DNA of 44,321 nt from Hallella bergensis DSM 17361 (GCF_000160535.1 NZ_GG704781.1:654098-698418), one strand, 5' to 3'; shown: positions 35,122 to 43,539, counted from the first letter of the stretch. Notes: generated by a model not told the origin, from the sequence alone. Made by a program: numbers and translations.

Positions 35122-35991
35122 ATGATGGAAATCTCCTTGCTTGGTTTTGTACTGGGGTTGCTACTCCTTGCCCTCCCCCTCTACATACTCTATGTATTCG
35201 ACCCGCGCACCATGCGACGGCTTGTTGCATCTTTTGGCACAATGGCAGCATCCGTGATAGCGTCAGGAGCGGCCCTGTACGTGGTTGTCAAATGGAACAA
35301 CACAGCCCTGACAATTCTATCGGGAATGGTTATGGCTGTGTTGAGTGCCGTGCTGGTGATTCGCAAAAGCAGGCTCCGCATGCCTGCGCTCATCATTCCG
35401 GTGGCATCGGGCATGTTGGTTTCCGTGTTTATTATTGGACTGTACACGCTCTTTCTGGTCCTGGGGCTGAAGAACCCCTTTGAAGTTCGATTCTTTGTGC
35501 CGGTTTTCGGTTTGCTCACCGGTTGTACCATCGGAGCCAATGCCCATGCACTACACATCTATTATATGGGGCTATATCATCACAACCAACTTTATGATTA
35601 CCTCTTAGGCAATGGAAGTACCCATCGTGAGGCAACTCAATTTTTTGTGCGCCGATCTCTTCAGGCAGCGTTCAATCCTGTCATGAAGCTCATGTCGGGC
35701 GTGGTATTTGTCAATGCTCCCGTACTGATGTTGGCTCTGGTGATGAGCGGTGTGAACATATTCACGGCCATGGCCATGCAGATATTGTTGTTTGTGATGG
35801 TTTTAGCCGTGATCGTTGCGTCGCTTTTCATCACATTGCTGATGGGCCGCAAATATCATTTCGACAAATACGAGAGACTTCTTCCCATCACGCCTGCCGC
35901 CCCTAAGGCTCAACCAACTCCAATTTCAGGGACTTCAGCCAATCTTTCAGGACGCCTCCATACTGATTCTGAGAATCGGCAACCAGAATAA
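35122..35991 (+). CDS. FetB/UPF0014-like ABC permease
   Basis: A 289-residue membrane protein with about seven hydrophobic helices. The conserved UPF0014 cytoplasmic segment is recognisable: GSTHREATQFFVRRSLQAAF, then NPVMKLMSGVVF, and a C-terminal NIFTAMAMQILLFVMVLAV; the usual LPGMMTGQ motif is changed to VNAPVLMLALVMSG. FetAB in E. coli has been linked to iron homeostasis, so metal export is a guess here. It starts right after the ATPase stop. Its C-terminal ~30 residues (GTSANLSGRLHTDSENRQPE at the end) overlap the next gene on the other strand by 89 bases and are probably an unstructured tail. Confidence 0.75.
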   Translation: MMEISLLGFVLGLLLLALPLYILYVFDPRTMRRLVASFGTMAASVIASGAALYVVVKWNNTALTILSGMVMAVLSAVLVIRKSRLRMPALIIPVASGMLVSVFIIGLYTLFLVLGLKNPFEVRFFVPVFGLLTGCTIGANAHALHIYYMGLYHHNQLYDYLLGNGSTHREATQFFVRRSLQAAFNPVMKLMSGVVFVNAPVLMLALVMSGVNIFTAMAMQILLFVMVLAVIVASLFITLLMGRKYHFDKYERLLPITPAAPKAQPTPISGTSANLSGRLHTDSENRQPE

Positions 35992-36835
35992 TGACGCGCG
36001 AACCGTCGGCAAGCACCGGTCCAAGACACATTCCCTCGTAGTTGGCCAAACTTCTACTAAACAAGGTTAGTTTGGTGCGCCATTCCGTCAGCAATTGCTT
36101 GTCTTCCGCTCCGGGCACTAATCGATACAGCTTGCAATTGACAAATGCCCCCAATTTCGATTTGGGTGTGTAGAGTTCGCGCTCAAGCAACAACAGGCTG
36201 CCGTCATCGAGCGCACAGAGGGTTCCGACGCCGTGAGCATAATAGCGAGCTTTCGTCTTATGGGCGACGGGACTGTCGAGATGATAGGCGTATGATGTGA
36301 GGGGACGATAAAGACTGTCGAAAGACTGTATCATCATAGTGTCGCTCTCGTTGCAGGTCCAAAGTGTATGGGTGTGGTTGTTGTATGACAACGCCTCTAA
36401 TCCCAAATTTTCGGGCAGGTGTTTGTAGAAATCGGGCAGCTCAGCCTCGCGAAACGTGTGCAGTCCCTCCATGTTGTATTCCAAAATGCGGTTGTCAGCT
36501 TCACCACTCATCAACAAGGTGTTACGCTTTGCGTTATAGGCGATGCCCTCATTGTCGCGATTGGGCAAGCCGTTTGAACGAAAGTCAACAGCTCGGGCTG
36601 AACATATCTCTCCCGACACCGAATCGATATCAATCTCGAAAATATGAAAACCATCTGTTCCCCCCTTGTCATTGGCCACGGCATAGCGGTTGTTGCCAAG
36701 CCAGGCAATACCACTGTAGTTACCGGGCGGAATGCTTTTGGGAAAAGCATGCTGCTTGTTTTCGGTGATGCGGTATTGGGCAAAGCCCTTGATGGTCACA
36801 AGGAGCAGCATTAGAATATATATGATTTTTCTCAT
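35903..36835 (-). CDS. Phytase-esterase-like exported protein
   Basis: A 310-residue protein with signal peptide MRKIIYILMLLLVTIKGFAQ. The mature part is a beta-propeller of the esterase-like-activity-of-phytase type (PF13449): YSGIAWLGNNRYAVANDKGG, NRDNEGIAYNAKRNTLLMSGE, LGLEALSYNNHTHTLWTCNES and ANYEGMCLGPVLADGSRVIILVADSQN are the expected blades. The family may act on phosphate esters, but activity is not established. It converges with the FetB-like gene and overlaps it by 89 bases. Confidence 0.88.
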   Translation of the reverse strand: MRKIIYILMLLLVTIKGFAQYRITENKQHAFPKSIPPGNYSGIAWLGNNRYAVANDKGGTDGFHIFEIDIDSVSGEICSARAVDFRSNGLPNRDNEGIAYNAKRNTLLMSGEADNRILEYNMEGLHTFREAELPDFYKHLPENLGLEALSYNNHTHTLWTCNESDTMMIQSFDSLYRPLTSYAYHLDSPVAHKTKARYYAHGVGTLCALDDGSLLLLERELYTPKSKLGAFVNCKLYRLVPGAEDKQLLTEWRTKLTLFSRSLANYEGMCLGPVLADGSRVIILVADSQNQYGGVLKDWLKSLKLELVEP

Positions 36836-36892
36836 GATGATTTTTTAACGTCACGGTGTGGCGTATATTGCGTTGAAAAAATACATATTTAA

Positions 36893-36924
36893 TTTGGCAA
36901 AACAAAAGTAAAGCTGTATATTTG
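36893..36924 (+). promoter_or_regulatory. Strong promoter of the ncRNA candidate / ribE leader
   Basis: TTTG (36893-36896), 20 bases, TATATTTG (36917-36924), an exact consensus match, one of the best in the window. Start near 36931. Confidence 0.8.
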
Positions 36925-36930
36925 CATCAA

Positions 36931-37139
36931 CAAAAGAGAATAAAAACTTGGGGGTTGTATCGGTTCGATTGGGATACTCATCAAATTACATTGAAAACCG
37001 AGAAAGCTTCTCTTGTTGATGGCGGGCCACATAAAGCGCAATGCGCCTAAGCTATATGCCGGTGGATTACAAAGACGGAGAGCACTCACCACTTTTATAG
37101 TAGGAGTTTTCATCACATCATCGGTATGATCCCCTTTTT
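36931..37139 (+). ncRNA. Structured non-coding RNA candidate, 6S-RNA-like architecture
   Basis: About 205 bases from a strong promoter to a T tract. Bases 36950-36963 (GGGGGTTGTATCGG) pair without interruption with 37121-37134 (TCGGTATGATCCCC), 14 bp including G-T wobbles, directly followed by TTTTT (37135-37139). Inside are hairpins GAGAA/TTCTC (37000-37012) and GCGC/GCGC (37036-37046) with ATA/TAT and GGC/GCC around the latter. An alternative hairpin GTATC/GATAC (36957-36977) competes with the closing stem. Length, terminal closing stem and own promoter resemble 6S RNA; a ribE-controlling leader is the main alternative. It does not match FMN riboswitch, SRP RNA, RNase P or tmRNA conserved sequences I know. 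A 36-codon frame (37019-37129) lies within. Confidence 0.5.
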
Positions 37140-37146
37140 ATACGAT

Positions 37147-37193
37147 GGAGAATTGAGGACAAGGGCGCATGGCCGGCCTCAGTTCTCCTTTTT
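37147..37193 (+). terminator. Strong terminator upstream of ribE
   Basis: GGAGAATTGAGG (37147-37158) pairs with CCTCAGTTCTCC (37177-37188) over 12 bp with one wobble, followed by TTTTT (37189-37193). It comes right after the ncRNA candidate and 70 bases before ribE, so it either ends the ncRNA or attenuates ribE. Confidence 0.85.
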
Positions 37194-37263
37194 AATTCAG
37201 TATCTTGCCTGATGGAGGCGAAAACTTTGTGGGTAGGGAGCAATAACTATAAAGACAATAGAC

Positions 37264-37866
37264 ATGTTTAGTGGTATCGTAGAAGAAATGGCAACGGTAG
37301 TGGCCATCAACAAGTATCAGGAAAATATAGACTTCACGCTGAAATGCTCGTTTGCTGACGAACTCCGGATCGACCAGAGCGTGGCTCATAATGGAGTTTG
37401 CCTCACGGTGGTAAGTGTGGAAGGCGACACTTATACCACAACGGCGATGAAAGAGACACTCGACCGTTCGAATCTCGGACTGCTGAAGGTTGGCGATAAG
37501 GTGAATGTGGAGCGATCTATGCTGATGAACGGCCGACTCGACGGTCACATTGTGCAAGGACATGTGGACCAAACTGCAAAGTGTGTGGCGATGGAAGATG
37601 CCGATGGTTCTACCTATTTTAAATTCGAGTATCCTCTTGACAAGGTTATGGCTCGTCGCGGATATTTCACGGTAGACAAGGGGTCTGTAACCGTTAATGG
37701 TGTTTCGCTTACTGTATGCGAGCCAACTGACAACAGTTTCAAGGTAGCCATTATCCCCTATACGTTTGAGAACACCAACTTTTGCGATATACAGGTGGGA
37801 AGCGTGGTAAACCTTGAGTTTGATATTCTGGGCAAATATATAGCCCGTCTTCACGACTTCTCCTAA
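37264..37866 (+). CDS. ribE: Riboflavin synthase, alpha chain
   Basis: A 200-residue riboflavin synthase with the two tandem lumazine-binding domains. It starts MFSGIVEE, the invariant N-terminus, and has the first-domain AHNGVCLTVV and GHIVQGHVDQTA motifs; the second domain repeats the pattern with SVTVNGVSLTV and FCDIQVGSVVNLEFD. It makes riboflavin from two molecules of dimethylribityllumazine in the cytoplasm. No other rib genes are adjacent. Two terminators lie between it and the strong upstream promoter; a weak AAACTTTG (37222-37229) may be its own -7 box. Confidence 0.96.
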   Translation: MFSGIVEEMATVVAINKYQENIDFTLKCSFADELRIDQSVAHNGVCLTVVSVEGDTYTTTAMKETLDRSNLGLLKVGDKVNVERSMLMNGRLDGHIVQGHVDQTAKCVAMEDADGSTYFKFEYPLDKVMARRGYFTVDKGSVTVNGVSLTVCEPTDNSFKVAIIPYTFENTNFCDIQVGSVVNLEFDILGKYIARLHDFS

Positions 37867-38034
37867 AAACACTGTGCACAGGGAGCAAACCAGGGAGATG
37901 GTGCGAAGTGAATTTTCCAAATGGTGATGTGAGGCAACAGTTCCGCTAATCAATGTTAATATTTTAGAATTGGAATATACTTTTTTCTTGTTCTGTCTGT
38001 CAAACAACTGAACATGATAATCAATTGATAGAGT

Positions 38035-39378
38035 ATGAATAGATCATTCGTGGTGTCTGCCGTTACCTGTATGCTGGTTGGACTCCCAGTAGTGTCAGAA
38101 GCCAAGCAGTGGACGTTGCAGCAATGCATTGAGTATGCCTTGAGCAACAATATCTCGCTTCGAAAAACCAGCATCAAACGTCTGAGTGCACTGGAGGACG
38201 TGAAGTTGAGCCAAGCGGCCTTGCTGCCTTCACTTTCTGCGTCTACTTCACAAAACGTAACCTACAGCCCCTGGCCTGAAACCGGTAGCTATAAGATTGC
38301 CGGCGACAAAGTGCAGGCCAGCGTGGACAAAGCTTACTACAATGGATCGTATGTGGTGAGCGGCAGTTGGACGGTATGGAACGGCGGACGCAACCGCAAC
38401 CAGGTCAAGGCGAACAAACTGGTGGCCGACCAGGCTGCTCTCGACAGTGCCATCACGGCCAACAGCATACAGGAGCAGATAGCTCAGCTCTATGTTCAGA
38501 TATTGTATTCGAAAGAGGCTGTCAACGTCAATAAGCAAACTCTTGAGACATCAATGAAAAACGAGGAACGCGGTCGGGAGTTTGTCAATGTCGGGAGCAT
38601 GAGCAAGGCTGACTTGGCGCAGCTTACGGCTCAACGTGCGCAGGACGAGTATGCACTGGTACAGGCTGAGAGCAATTTAAGGGATTATAAGCGACAACTG
38701 AAAAAACTGCTGCAGATTACCGACCAGGAAGAATTTGACGTGATCGTTCCGCTTGCAACCGATGACATGGCTTTGCAAGCTATCCCCGGCGTTACTGTGG
38801 TATATGAGAATGCGCTGAACAGCAGACCCGAGATCAGAAATGCGATGCTCGGTATCAAGAGCAGCGACCTGAATATCAAGATAGCCAAGGCTCTAAAATT
38901 GCCAACAGTTGCAGCCAATGTTGGCGTGGGAACCAACACCACATCGATGAACAACAACGCATGGGGCGCGCAGTTGAAAAACAATTTTGGTGTGAATGGT
39001 GGTTTGTCGGTGAGCGTGCCTATTTTTGACAACCGACAGACAAAAACAGCTGTAAACAAGGCCTTGCTATCCAAGCAGGAGTTTGAACTCGACTTGAAGG
39101 AACAACAAACCACCCTTTATTCCACGATAGAAAACTATTGGTTGCAAGCCCTGAACAATCAGGAGAAGTTCAGGAGTGCAAAAATTAGTGCGCATTCTGC
39201 TCAAGTGAGCTATGAATTACTGAGCGAGCAGTTTCGGCTTAACCTGAAGAACACCATCGAGCTAATGAATGGCAAGGATGCGCTGATGAAGGCACAGCAG
39301 GCAGAACTTCAGGCAAAATATCTTGCGATACTGAACATCGATTTGCTGAAGTTCTATCAGAACGGTACGTTGAAATAA
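38035..39378 (+). CDS. TolC family outer membrane protein
   Basis: A 447-residue outer membrane efflux protein. The signal peptide (MNRSFVVSAVTCMLVGLPVVSEA) is followed by WTLQQCIEYALSNNISLR, the standard start of TolC domains. Two long-helix repeats follow (about 30-230 and 240-440), with PELRNA-like SRPEIRNAMLGI and the second-half LSVSVPIFDNRQTKTAVNKALLSKQ. It would form a trimeric channel through the outer membrane. Unusually, no membrane-fusion or inner-membrane pump gene is next to it: ribE is upstream and dapA converges. It probably serves pumps encoded elsewhere. Confidence 0.93.
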   Translation: MNRSFVVSAVTCMLVGLPVVSEAKQWTLQQCIEYALSNNISLRKTSIKRLSALEDVKLSQAALLPSLSASTSQNVTYSPWPETGSYKIAGDKVQASVDKAYYNGSYVVSGSWTVWNGGRNRNQVKANKLVADQAALDSAITANSIQEQIAQLYVQILYSKEAVNVNKQTLETSMKNEERGREFVNVGSMSKADLAQLTAQRAQDEYALVQAESNLRDYKRQLKKLLQITDQEEFDVIVPLATDDMALQAIPGVTVVYENALNSRPEIRNAMLGIKSSDLNIKIAKALKLPTVAANVGVGTNTTSMNNNAWGAQLKNNFGVNGGLSVSVPIFDNRQTKTAVNKALLSKQEFELDLKEQQTTLYSTIENYWLQALNNQEKFRSAKISAHSAQVSYELLSEQFRLNLKNTIELMNGKDALMKAQQAELQAKYLAILNIDLLKFYQNGTLK

Positions 39379-39479
39379 AGATTAGCACCTGCATATGGCC
39401 TCCCGGTATGGCTCAAACCTGTAGACAAAACTTCGCAAAAGGCGTGTGAGGCTGCATGCAGGAGGACCTATGCGAGCTG

Positions 39480-39510
39480 AAAGAAGATGACTCAGATGGT
39501 CATCTTCTTT
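39480..39510 (-). terminator. Bidirectional hairpin between tolC and dapA, spanning the dapA stop
   Basis: AAAGAAGATGAC (39480-39491) and GTCATCTTCTTT (39499-39510) are perfectly complementary over 12 bp with a 7-base loop holding the dapA stop (39492-39494). T-rich on both sides, so it could terminate both convergent genes. Confidence 0.7.
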
Positions 39511-40379
39511 AGGATTTCTGCCATTTTCTGTTTGGTTTCAATCTTTGTCGGAACCAATGGAAGGCGAAGAATGTTTTCTATGAAACCCATATCGTTGAGC
39601 AATGCTTTGACTCCGGCTGGATTGCCATCCACAAACAAAAGACTGTATAACTCAGTAAACATATGATGGATTTTGCGGGCAGGCTCATACTCACCATTAA
39701 ATTCAAGACGGATCATGCGGGAGAACTGCTTGGGTAGAGCGTTGCCAATAACCGATATGACACCCGCGGCACCACTGGCTACCATGGAAAAGGTAAGTGC
39801 GTCGTCACCGCTAATAACATCAAAGTTATCTGGCTTATTCTTGATAATTTCGTCAACTTGCTCCAAACTACCCGAAGCCTCCTTGATGGCTACAATGTTT
39901 GGGCAGTCTCTGGCTATCCTCACGGTTGTGGCCGAACTCATATTTACGCCGGTACGGCCTGGCACATTGTACATAACTACAGGCAGGGGACTTGCAGCTG
40001 AAATTGCCTTGAAATGCTGATAAAGTCCTTCCTGAGACGGCTTGTTATAATACGGGCAGATACTTAATATTCCATCAATACCACTCCAATCTGTGTCCCG
40101 TATTTCCTTAGTGACGGCAGACGTATTGTTTCCGCCGCAATATTTCAGAATGGGCACGCGTCCGCGAACCTCTTCTTTTACAAGATTTGTAATATGATCC
40201 TTCTCTTCTTTGGTCAGGCAGGGAGTCTCGGATGTGGTAGCCAAAATACATAAGAAGTCGGCACCATTATCAAGCTGATACTCAACAAGCCTTTTCAAAG
40301 CTTTGTAGTCTACCTCCCCGTCACTGCTAAAAGGTGTAACCAAAGCAATGCCTAATCCTTTGAAAATGTTATGTGCCAT
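39492..40379 (-). CDS. dapA: 4-hydroxy-tetrahydrodipicolinate synthase
   Basis: A 295-residue aldolase-fold enzyme that condenses pyruvate with aspartate semialdehyde in lysine and diaminopimelate synthesis. The Schiff-base lysine is Lys166 in VAIKEASGS and the catalytic tyrosine is Tyr137 in VMYNVPGRTGVNM; ALVTPFSSDGEVDY starts the barrel. In place of the usual GTTGE the sequence has ATTSETP, keeping the key Thr pair. It has a consensus promoter at 40430-40460, about 44 bases of leader, and a terminator hairpin formed with its own last codons. No other lysine genes are adjacent. Confidence 0.97.
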   Translation of the reverse strand: MAHNIFKGLGIALVTPFSSDGEVDYKALKRLVEYQLDNGADFLCILATTSETPCLTKEEKDHITNLVKEEVRGRVPILKYCGGNNTSAVTKEIRDTDWSGIDGILSICPYYNKPSQEGLYQHFKAISAASPLPVVMYNVPGRTGVNMSSATTVRIARDCPNIVAIKEASGSLEQVDEIIKNKPDNFDVISGDDALTFSMVASGAAGVISVIGNALPKQFSRMIRLEFNGEYEPARKIHHMFTELYSLLFVDGNPAGVKALLNDMGFIENILRLPLVPTKIETKQKMAEILKKMTI

Positions 40380-40429
40380 GCTTTTTGAATCTAAATTATA
40401 TTGATGGTCCTTGAATTACAAATCAAATA

Positions 40430-40460
40430 CAAAGTTAATGTTTTAGTTTCAATTTGCAAA
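40430..40460 (-). promoter_or_regulatory. Predicted dapA promoter
   Basis: On the minus strand: TTTG (40457-40460), 19 bases, TAACTTTG (40430-40437), an exact consensus match. Confidence 0.75.
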
Positions 40461-40572
40461 ATACTAAGCAGAAAACTATGAATAAATTTATAAAATCTGT
40501 AAAATGAAGATGCATGTTGCTATTCAAGAGTTTGGCTCAGACCTGTGAGAAACAGCGAAGTCATAACGCTCC

Positions 40573-43539
40573 TTATTTTTTCTTTTTCCATCTGAAAAGG
40601 GACCGCCAACTGTCAAAGTCCTTCTTAATGATGAATCCCAAGCCTTGTGTATTGAGAGAGTTTCGTGTAAAATATCGGTCGTTGGTTTTGTTGTACACAT
40701 GTATGCTAAGGTTGCCACTGGGGATAATATGGTAGCGCAGGTCAAAGTCGCCTATAAAGGAAGCCGTTGTATTTTTGTTGTCGCGATAGCCAAACTGTCC
40801 ATCAAACAACAGGCGATTATTGAGCATGCGGCCGCTCAGCAATCCCTCATATTCAGCATTGTTCCATCCTTCGTCGCCCGGAGAAATATTGGCTCCAAGG
40901 TTCCAGTTGGTGTCTTTTACTACAGAGCCCAATACCGAATTGAGTTGTTGACTAATCTGTCCACTTAGAATGCTTTGCATGGCTAAACTCGTGCGGTTAT
41001 CAGCATCGTTAGTGCCCGCATTGTTAGTCCCCTGAGCATAGAAACGTCCTACGGCCAGCAAATAGAGCACCTGCTGGTTCATTTCTTCTTCGCTGTTTAT
41101 CAAGCTGTATATCATCTGTTTGACATCGGTGCCAATGGTGGGCATATCCAAATCAAACTCGACCTTGGGCATGTTTGGGGTGCCGGAAATGTTCATAATG
41201 CAGTTTACCTTGATATTATTGCCAGAGAAACTGCGCCCGATTTGCAGGTCGGACAGACTCACGGAGTTGAGTGCGTATAGTGCCTTGAGGTTTATATTAG
41301 CATCTGCCGGGTCGCCTCCAAATATAATGCTACTACCTTGTGCAAAGTTGAACTTCCTCTTGAGTATATTTTGTATCGTCAGATTATACACACCTTTGTC
41401 AATCAAATAATTGCCAAAAATATCCAAATCACCTTTGTTGTAGTAAGCAACACGTAGTGCTCCCGACCCATTGAGAGCGATATAATCACCCGTCGTCTTG
41501 TCCATGAGAACTTTCAGCGTGGCATCCGGCGTGGCGTTGATCACGAAATTCATGTGTATATCCGTCGGCGAGTCTGCCATATCATCATCTTCAATGATAC
41601 TGTCGGGGTGGGCAGATGGCAAGCGTGTGCCTGGAGTTATGATATTAGCAGAGTCTCTCGAACTCCAATGTATGAATTCCTGTGAGCCTATGGCATCGGG
41701 CGACGACACGTCGTATACAATTTGTGAATGTTCTTCAGGCGTTACATTGGCATCAATGATTAAGTCTCCGGATTTACCCTTGATATCCACTTGTCCCGTA
41801 CCATAAACCGTGCCGTAGAACGTGCTACCGTATGATGGTCCCTGATCATATGCCAGCAGGTGATTGGCTTGAACGTTGATGTCATAACTCATATTGGACA
41901 AATGGTCGTGATACAAGCTACCTGACACGACTCCCACATTACCATTGCGGTCGTAAATGGTATCATTGGGAAACTGAATTTCATTAATGAGACAGCGTAT
42001 GATGCTGTTACGCAGCGTGTACGTGGTGTTCAATGGCGTAATGCCTAACTTGCCATTGGCTAACAGCTCACCGGTCAGGTTGAGGTCTCCCAAGTCACCC
42101 CATAAGCGTACCGCACCGTTTACCGTGAGATCAACATGATCCATGAAGCTCTCACAAAAGGTGCCTACAAATTCTCCGCGGGTGTTATTGGCTTCTATAC
42201 CCAAATCCATATAGTTTCGTTTGGGCGACACATAGCCTTGAATTTTTGTCATGCGCCGTCGTGGTGTAGCCGTGATCGTCTGCATAGTGTCTGTGGCCTG
42301 TGCGTGGATATCAACCTGTTCCAATTCACGATTCCAATTTACATTCGCTTGAAGATTGCCCATTCGTCCTCCTTCGAAACGAAAATTGTTGATATGAAGC
42401 ATTCCTCTTACTTCGGGATTATCAAACACTTTCGAAATGTATCCCCTGCCAGAAGCACTGCCACTAAATTCAACAGCGTGAAAATTGACCAAATTAAGGA
42501 TATAGCTCACATTTACATCATTCAGATCCACCATCAGCGAGTCGTTGGTGTTCTTGGTTGTAATACCATTGACCTTGACATATTGATTTTTCCCTGTGAT
42601 AGCAAAGTTGTTAACCACCAATCGATTTTTGCTATAGACAATGTTAGAAGGATGTATCGTGAAGGTGCTGTCACCAATACTAATATTTGATCTTTGTATC
42701 GCCATATGAGCTTCGGCCTGCCCCTCGTCGCCTTTAGAAAAGCCGATGATGGAGTTGAGTCTTCCCGACAGACGGTGCCTACGTGCATGATTGTCTACTG
42801 TCAAAACAGAGGCGAGCTGGTCATTGCTTGCTGATGCCTCCACTCTATATTCCATACCAACTCCGTCAATATCCATTTTCATGGCACTGATATCGGCATT
42901 CAGTTTATTGTCGGGTGATTTAATGACGACCGACACATTTTTATAAGGTATGTTATTGTATATGATATTCGGAACAAAGACATCCGCACTTATATCGTCA
43001 GTCTCACTTTTCAGACTTCCGTTAATGCGCATTGGTTCGATGATTTCAATGGGTGTTTCCAAAAGTTGATGTAACCAATCACTACGTTTTACGGTTGCTT
43101 TCAGGTTGAAATTGTTGGCTTGTGTCTTCTTAAACTGTATAGGAGTAAGCTGTTGAATGCTTGGGAGTCTACTTACAATAGCATTTTTTACGCTTTGCAT
43201 GAGTGTGGAATAGTCAAAGCGTCCGGTCAAGTCAGCATCGGCAAAGTCACTGCGCAATGTGAGATAATGTCCCTGCTTATTATTCCAAGCTTGCAAACTG
43301 AACGAGTTGAGCCTGTATTCGTCTTTGTCCGTTGTTTTGGTGAAGTCCGTAAGATATAGATTTCCGGTAGCTGTGTTCAGGCAATTTCCTGTGAACGATG
43401 CAATTAGATTACCACTATAGGTAGCGTTACCCAACTTGTCATGATGCAAATGTAGTGCTGTCGGATTAAAGCGCCTGACCTTTGCAGTGAGATTGGCCGA
43501 CATGTTCTTGTTGTTTGTGTTAGAGCTTACCCTTGGCAT
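40573..43539 (-). CDS. TamB-like translocation/assembly protein, C-terminal part after a frameshift
   Basis: 988 codons forming the C-terminal two thirds of a TamB/AsmA-type protein (DUF490 at the end). It is almost entirely beta-strand with repeated motifs of the TamB groove type, such as LKALYALNSVSLSDLQIG and VNCIMNISGTPNMPKVEFDLDMP; the C-terminal NLSIHVYNKTNDRYFTRN and DFDSWRSLFRWKKKK is the normal end. TamB-like proteins bridge the inner and outer membranes and move lipids or assemble outer-membrane proteins. Its first ~9 codons (MPRVSSNTN) are a frame artefact: it continues the upstream frame at 43520-44321 after one extra base near 43522. If the lesion is real the gene is broken. Confidence 0.85.
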   Translation of the reverse strand: MPRVSSNTNNKNMSANLTAKVRRFNPTALHLHHDKLGNATYSGNLIASFTGNCLNTATGNLYLTDFTKTTDKDEYRLNSFSLQAWNNKQGHYLTLRSDFADADLTGRFDYSTLMQSVKNAIVSRLPSIQQLTPIQFKKTQANNFNLKATVKRSDWLHQLLETPIEIIEPMRINGSLKSETDDISADVFVPNIIYNNIPYKNVSVVIKSPDNKLNADISAMKMDIDGVGMEYRVEASASNDQLASVLTVDNHARRHRLSGRLNSIIGFSKGDEGQAEAHMAIQRSNISIGDSTFTIHPSNIVYSKNRLVVNNFAITGKNQYVKVNGITTKNTNDSLMVDLNDVNVSYILNLVNFHAVEFSGSASGRGYISKVFDNPEVRGMLHINNFRFEGGRMGNLQANVNWNRELEQVDIHAQATDTMQTITATPRRRMTKIQGYVSPKRNYMDLGIEANNTRGEFVGTFCESFMDHVDLTVNGAVRLWGDLGDLNLTGELLANGKLGITPLNTTYTLRNSIIRCLINEIQFPNDTIYDRNGNVGVVSGSLYHDHLSNMSYDINVQANHLLAYDQGPSYGSTFYGTVYGTGQVDIKGKSGDLIIDANVTPEEHSQIVYDVSSPDAIGSQEFIHWSSRDSANIITPGTRLPSAHPDSIIEDDDMADSPTDIHMNFVINATPDATLKVLMDKTTGDYIALNGSGALRVAYYNKGDLDIFGNYLIDKGVYNLTIQNILKRKFNFAQGSSIIFGGDPADANINLKALYALNSVSLSDLQIGRSFSGNNIKVNCIMNISGTPNMPKVEFDLDMPTIGTDVKQMIYSLINSEEEMNQQVLYLLAVGRFYAQGTNNAGTNDADNRTSLAMQSILSGQISQQLNSVLGSVVKDTNWNLGANISPGDEGWNNAEYEGLLSGRMLNNRLLFDGQFGYRDNKNTTASFIGDFDLRYHIIPSGNLSIHVYNKTNDRYFTRNSLNTQGLGFIIKKDFDSWRSLFRWKKKK

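Noticed and set aside
36931..37139. tmRNA, SRP RNA or RNase P RNA
   Set aside because: No tRNA-like ends or tag reading frame, no SRP apical GGAA motif, and no conserved RNase P core sequences could be found.
36931..37260. FMN (RFN) riboswitch ahead of ribE
   Set aside because: None of the conserved RFN sequence blocks is present; only the position is suggestive.
37192..38007. 271-codon minus-strand frame opposite ribE
   Set aside because: No recognisable domain; ribE on the plus strand accounts for the coding signal.
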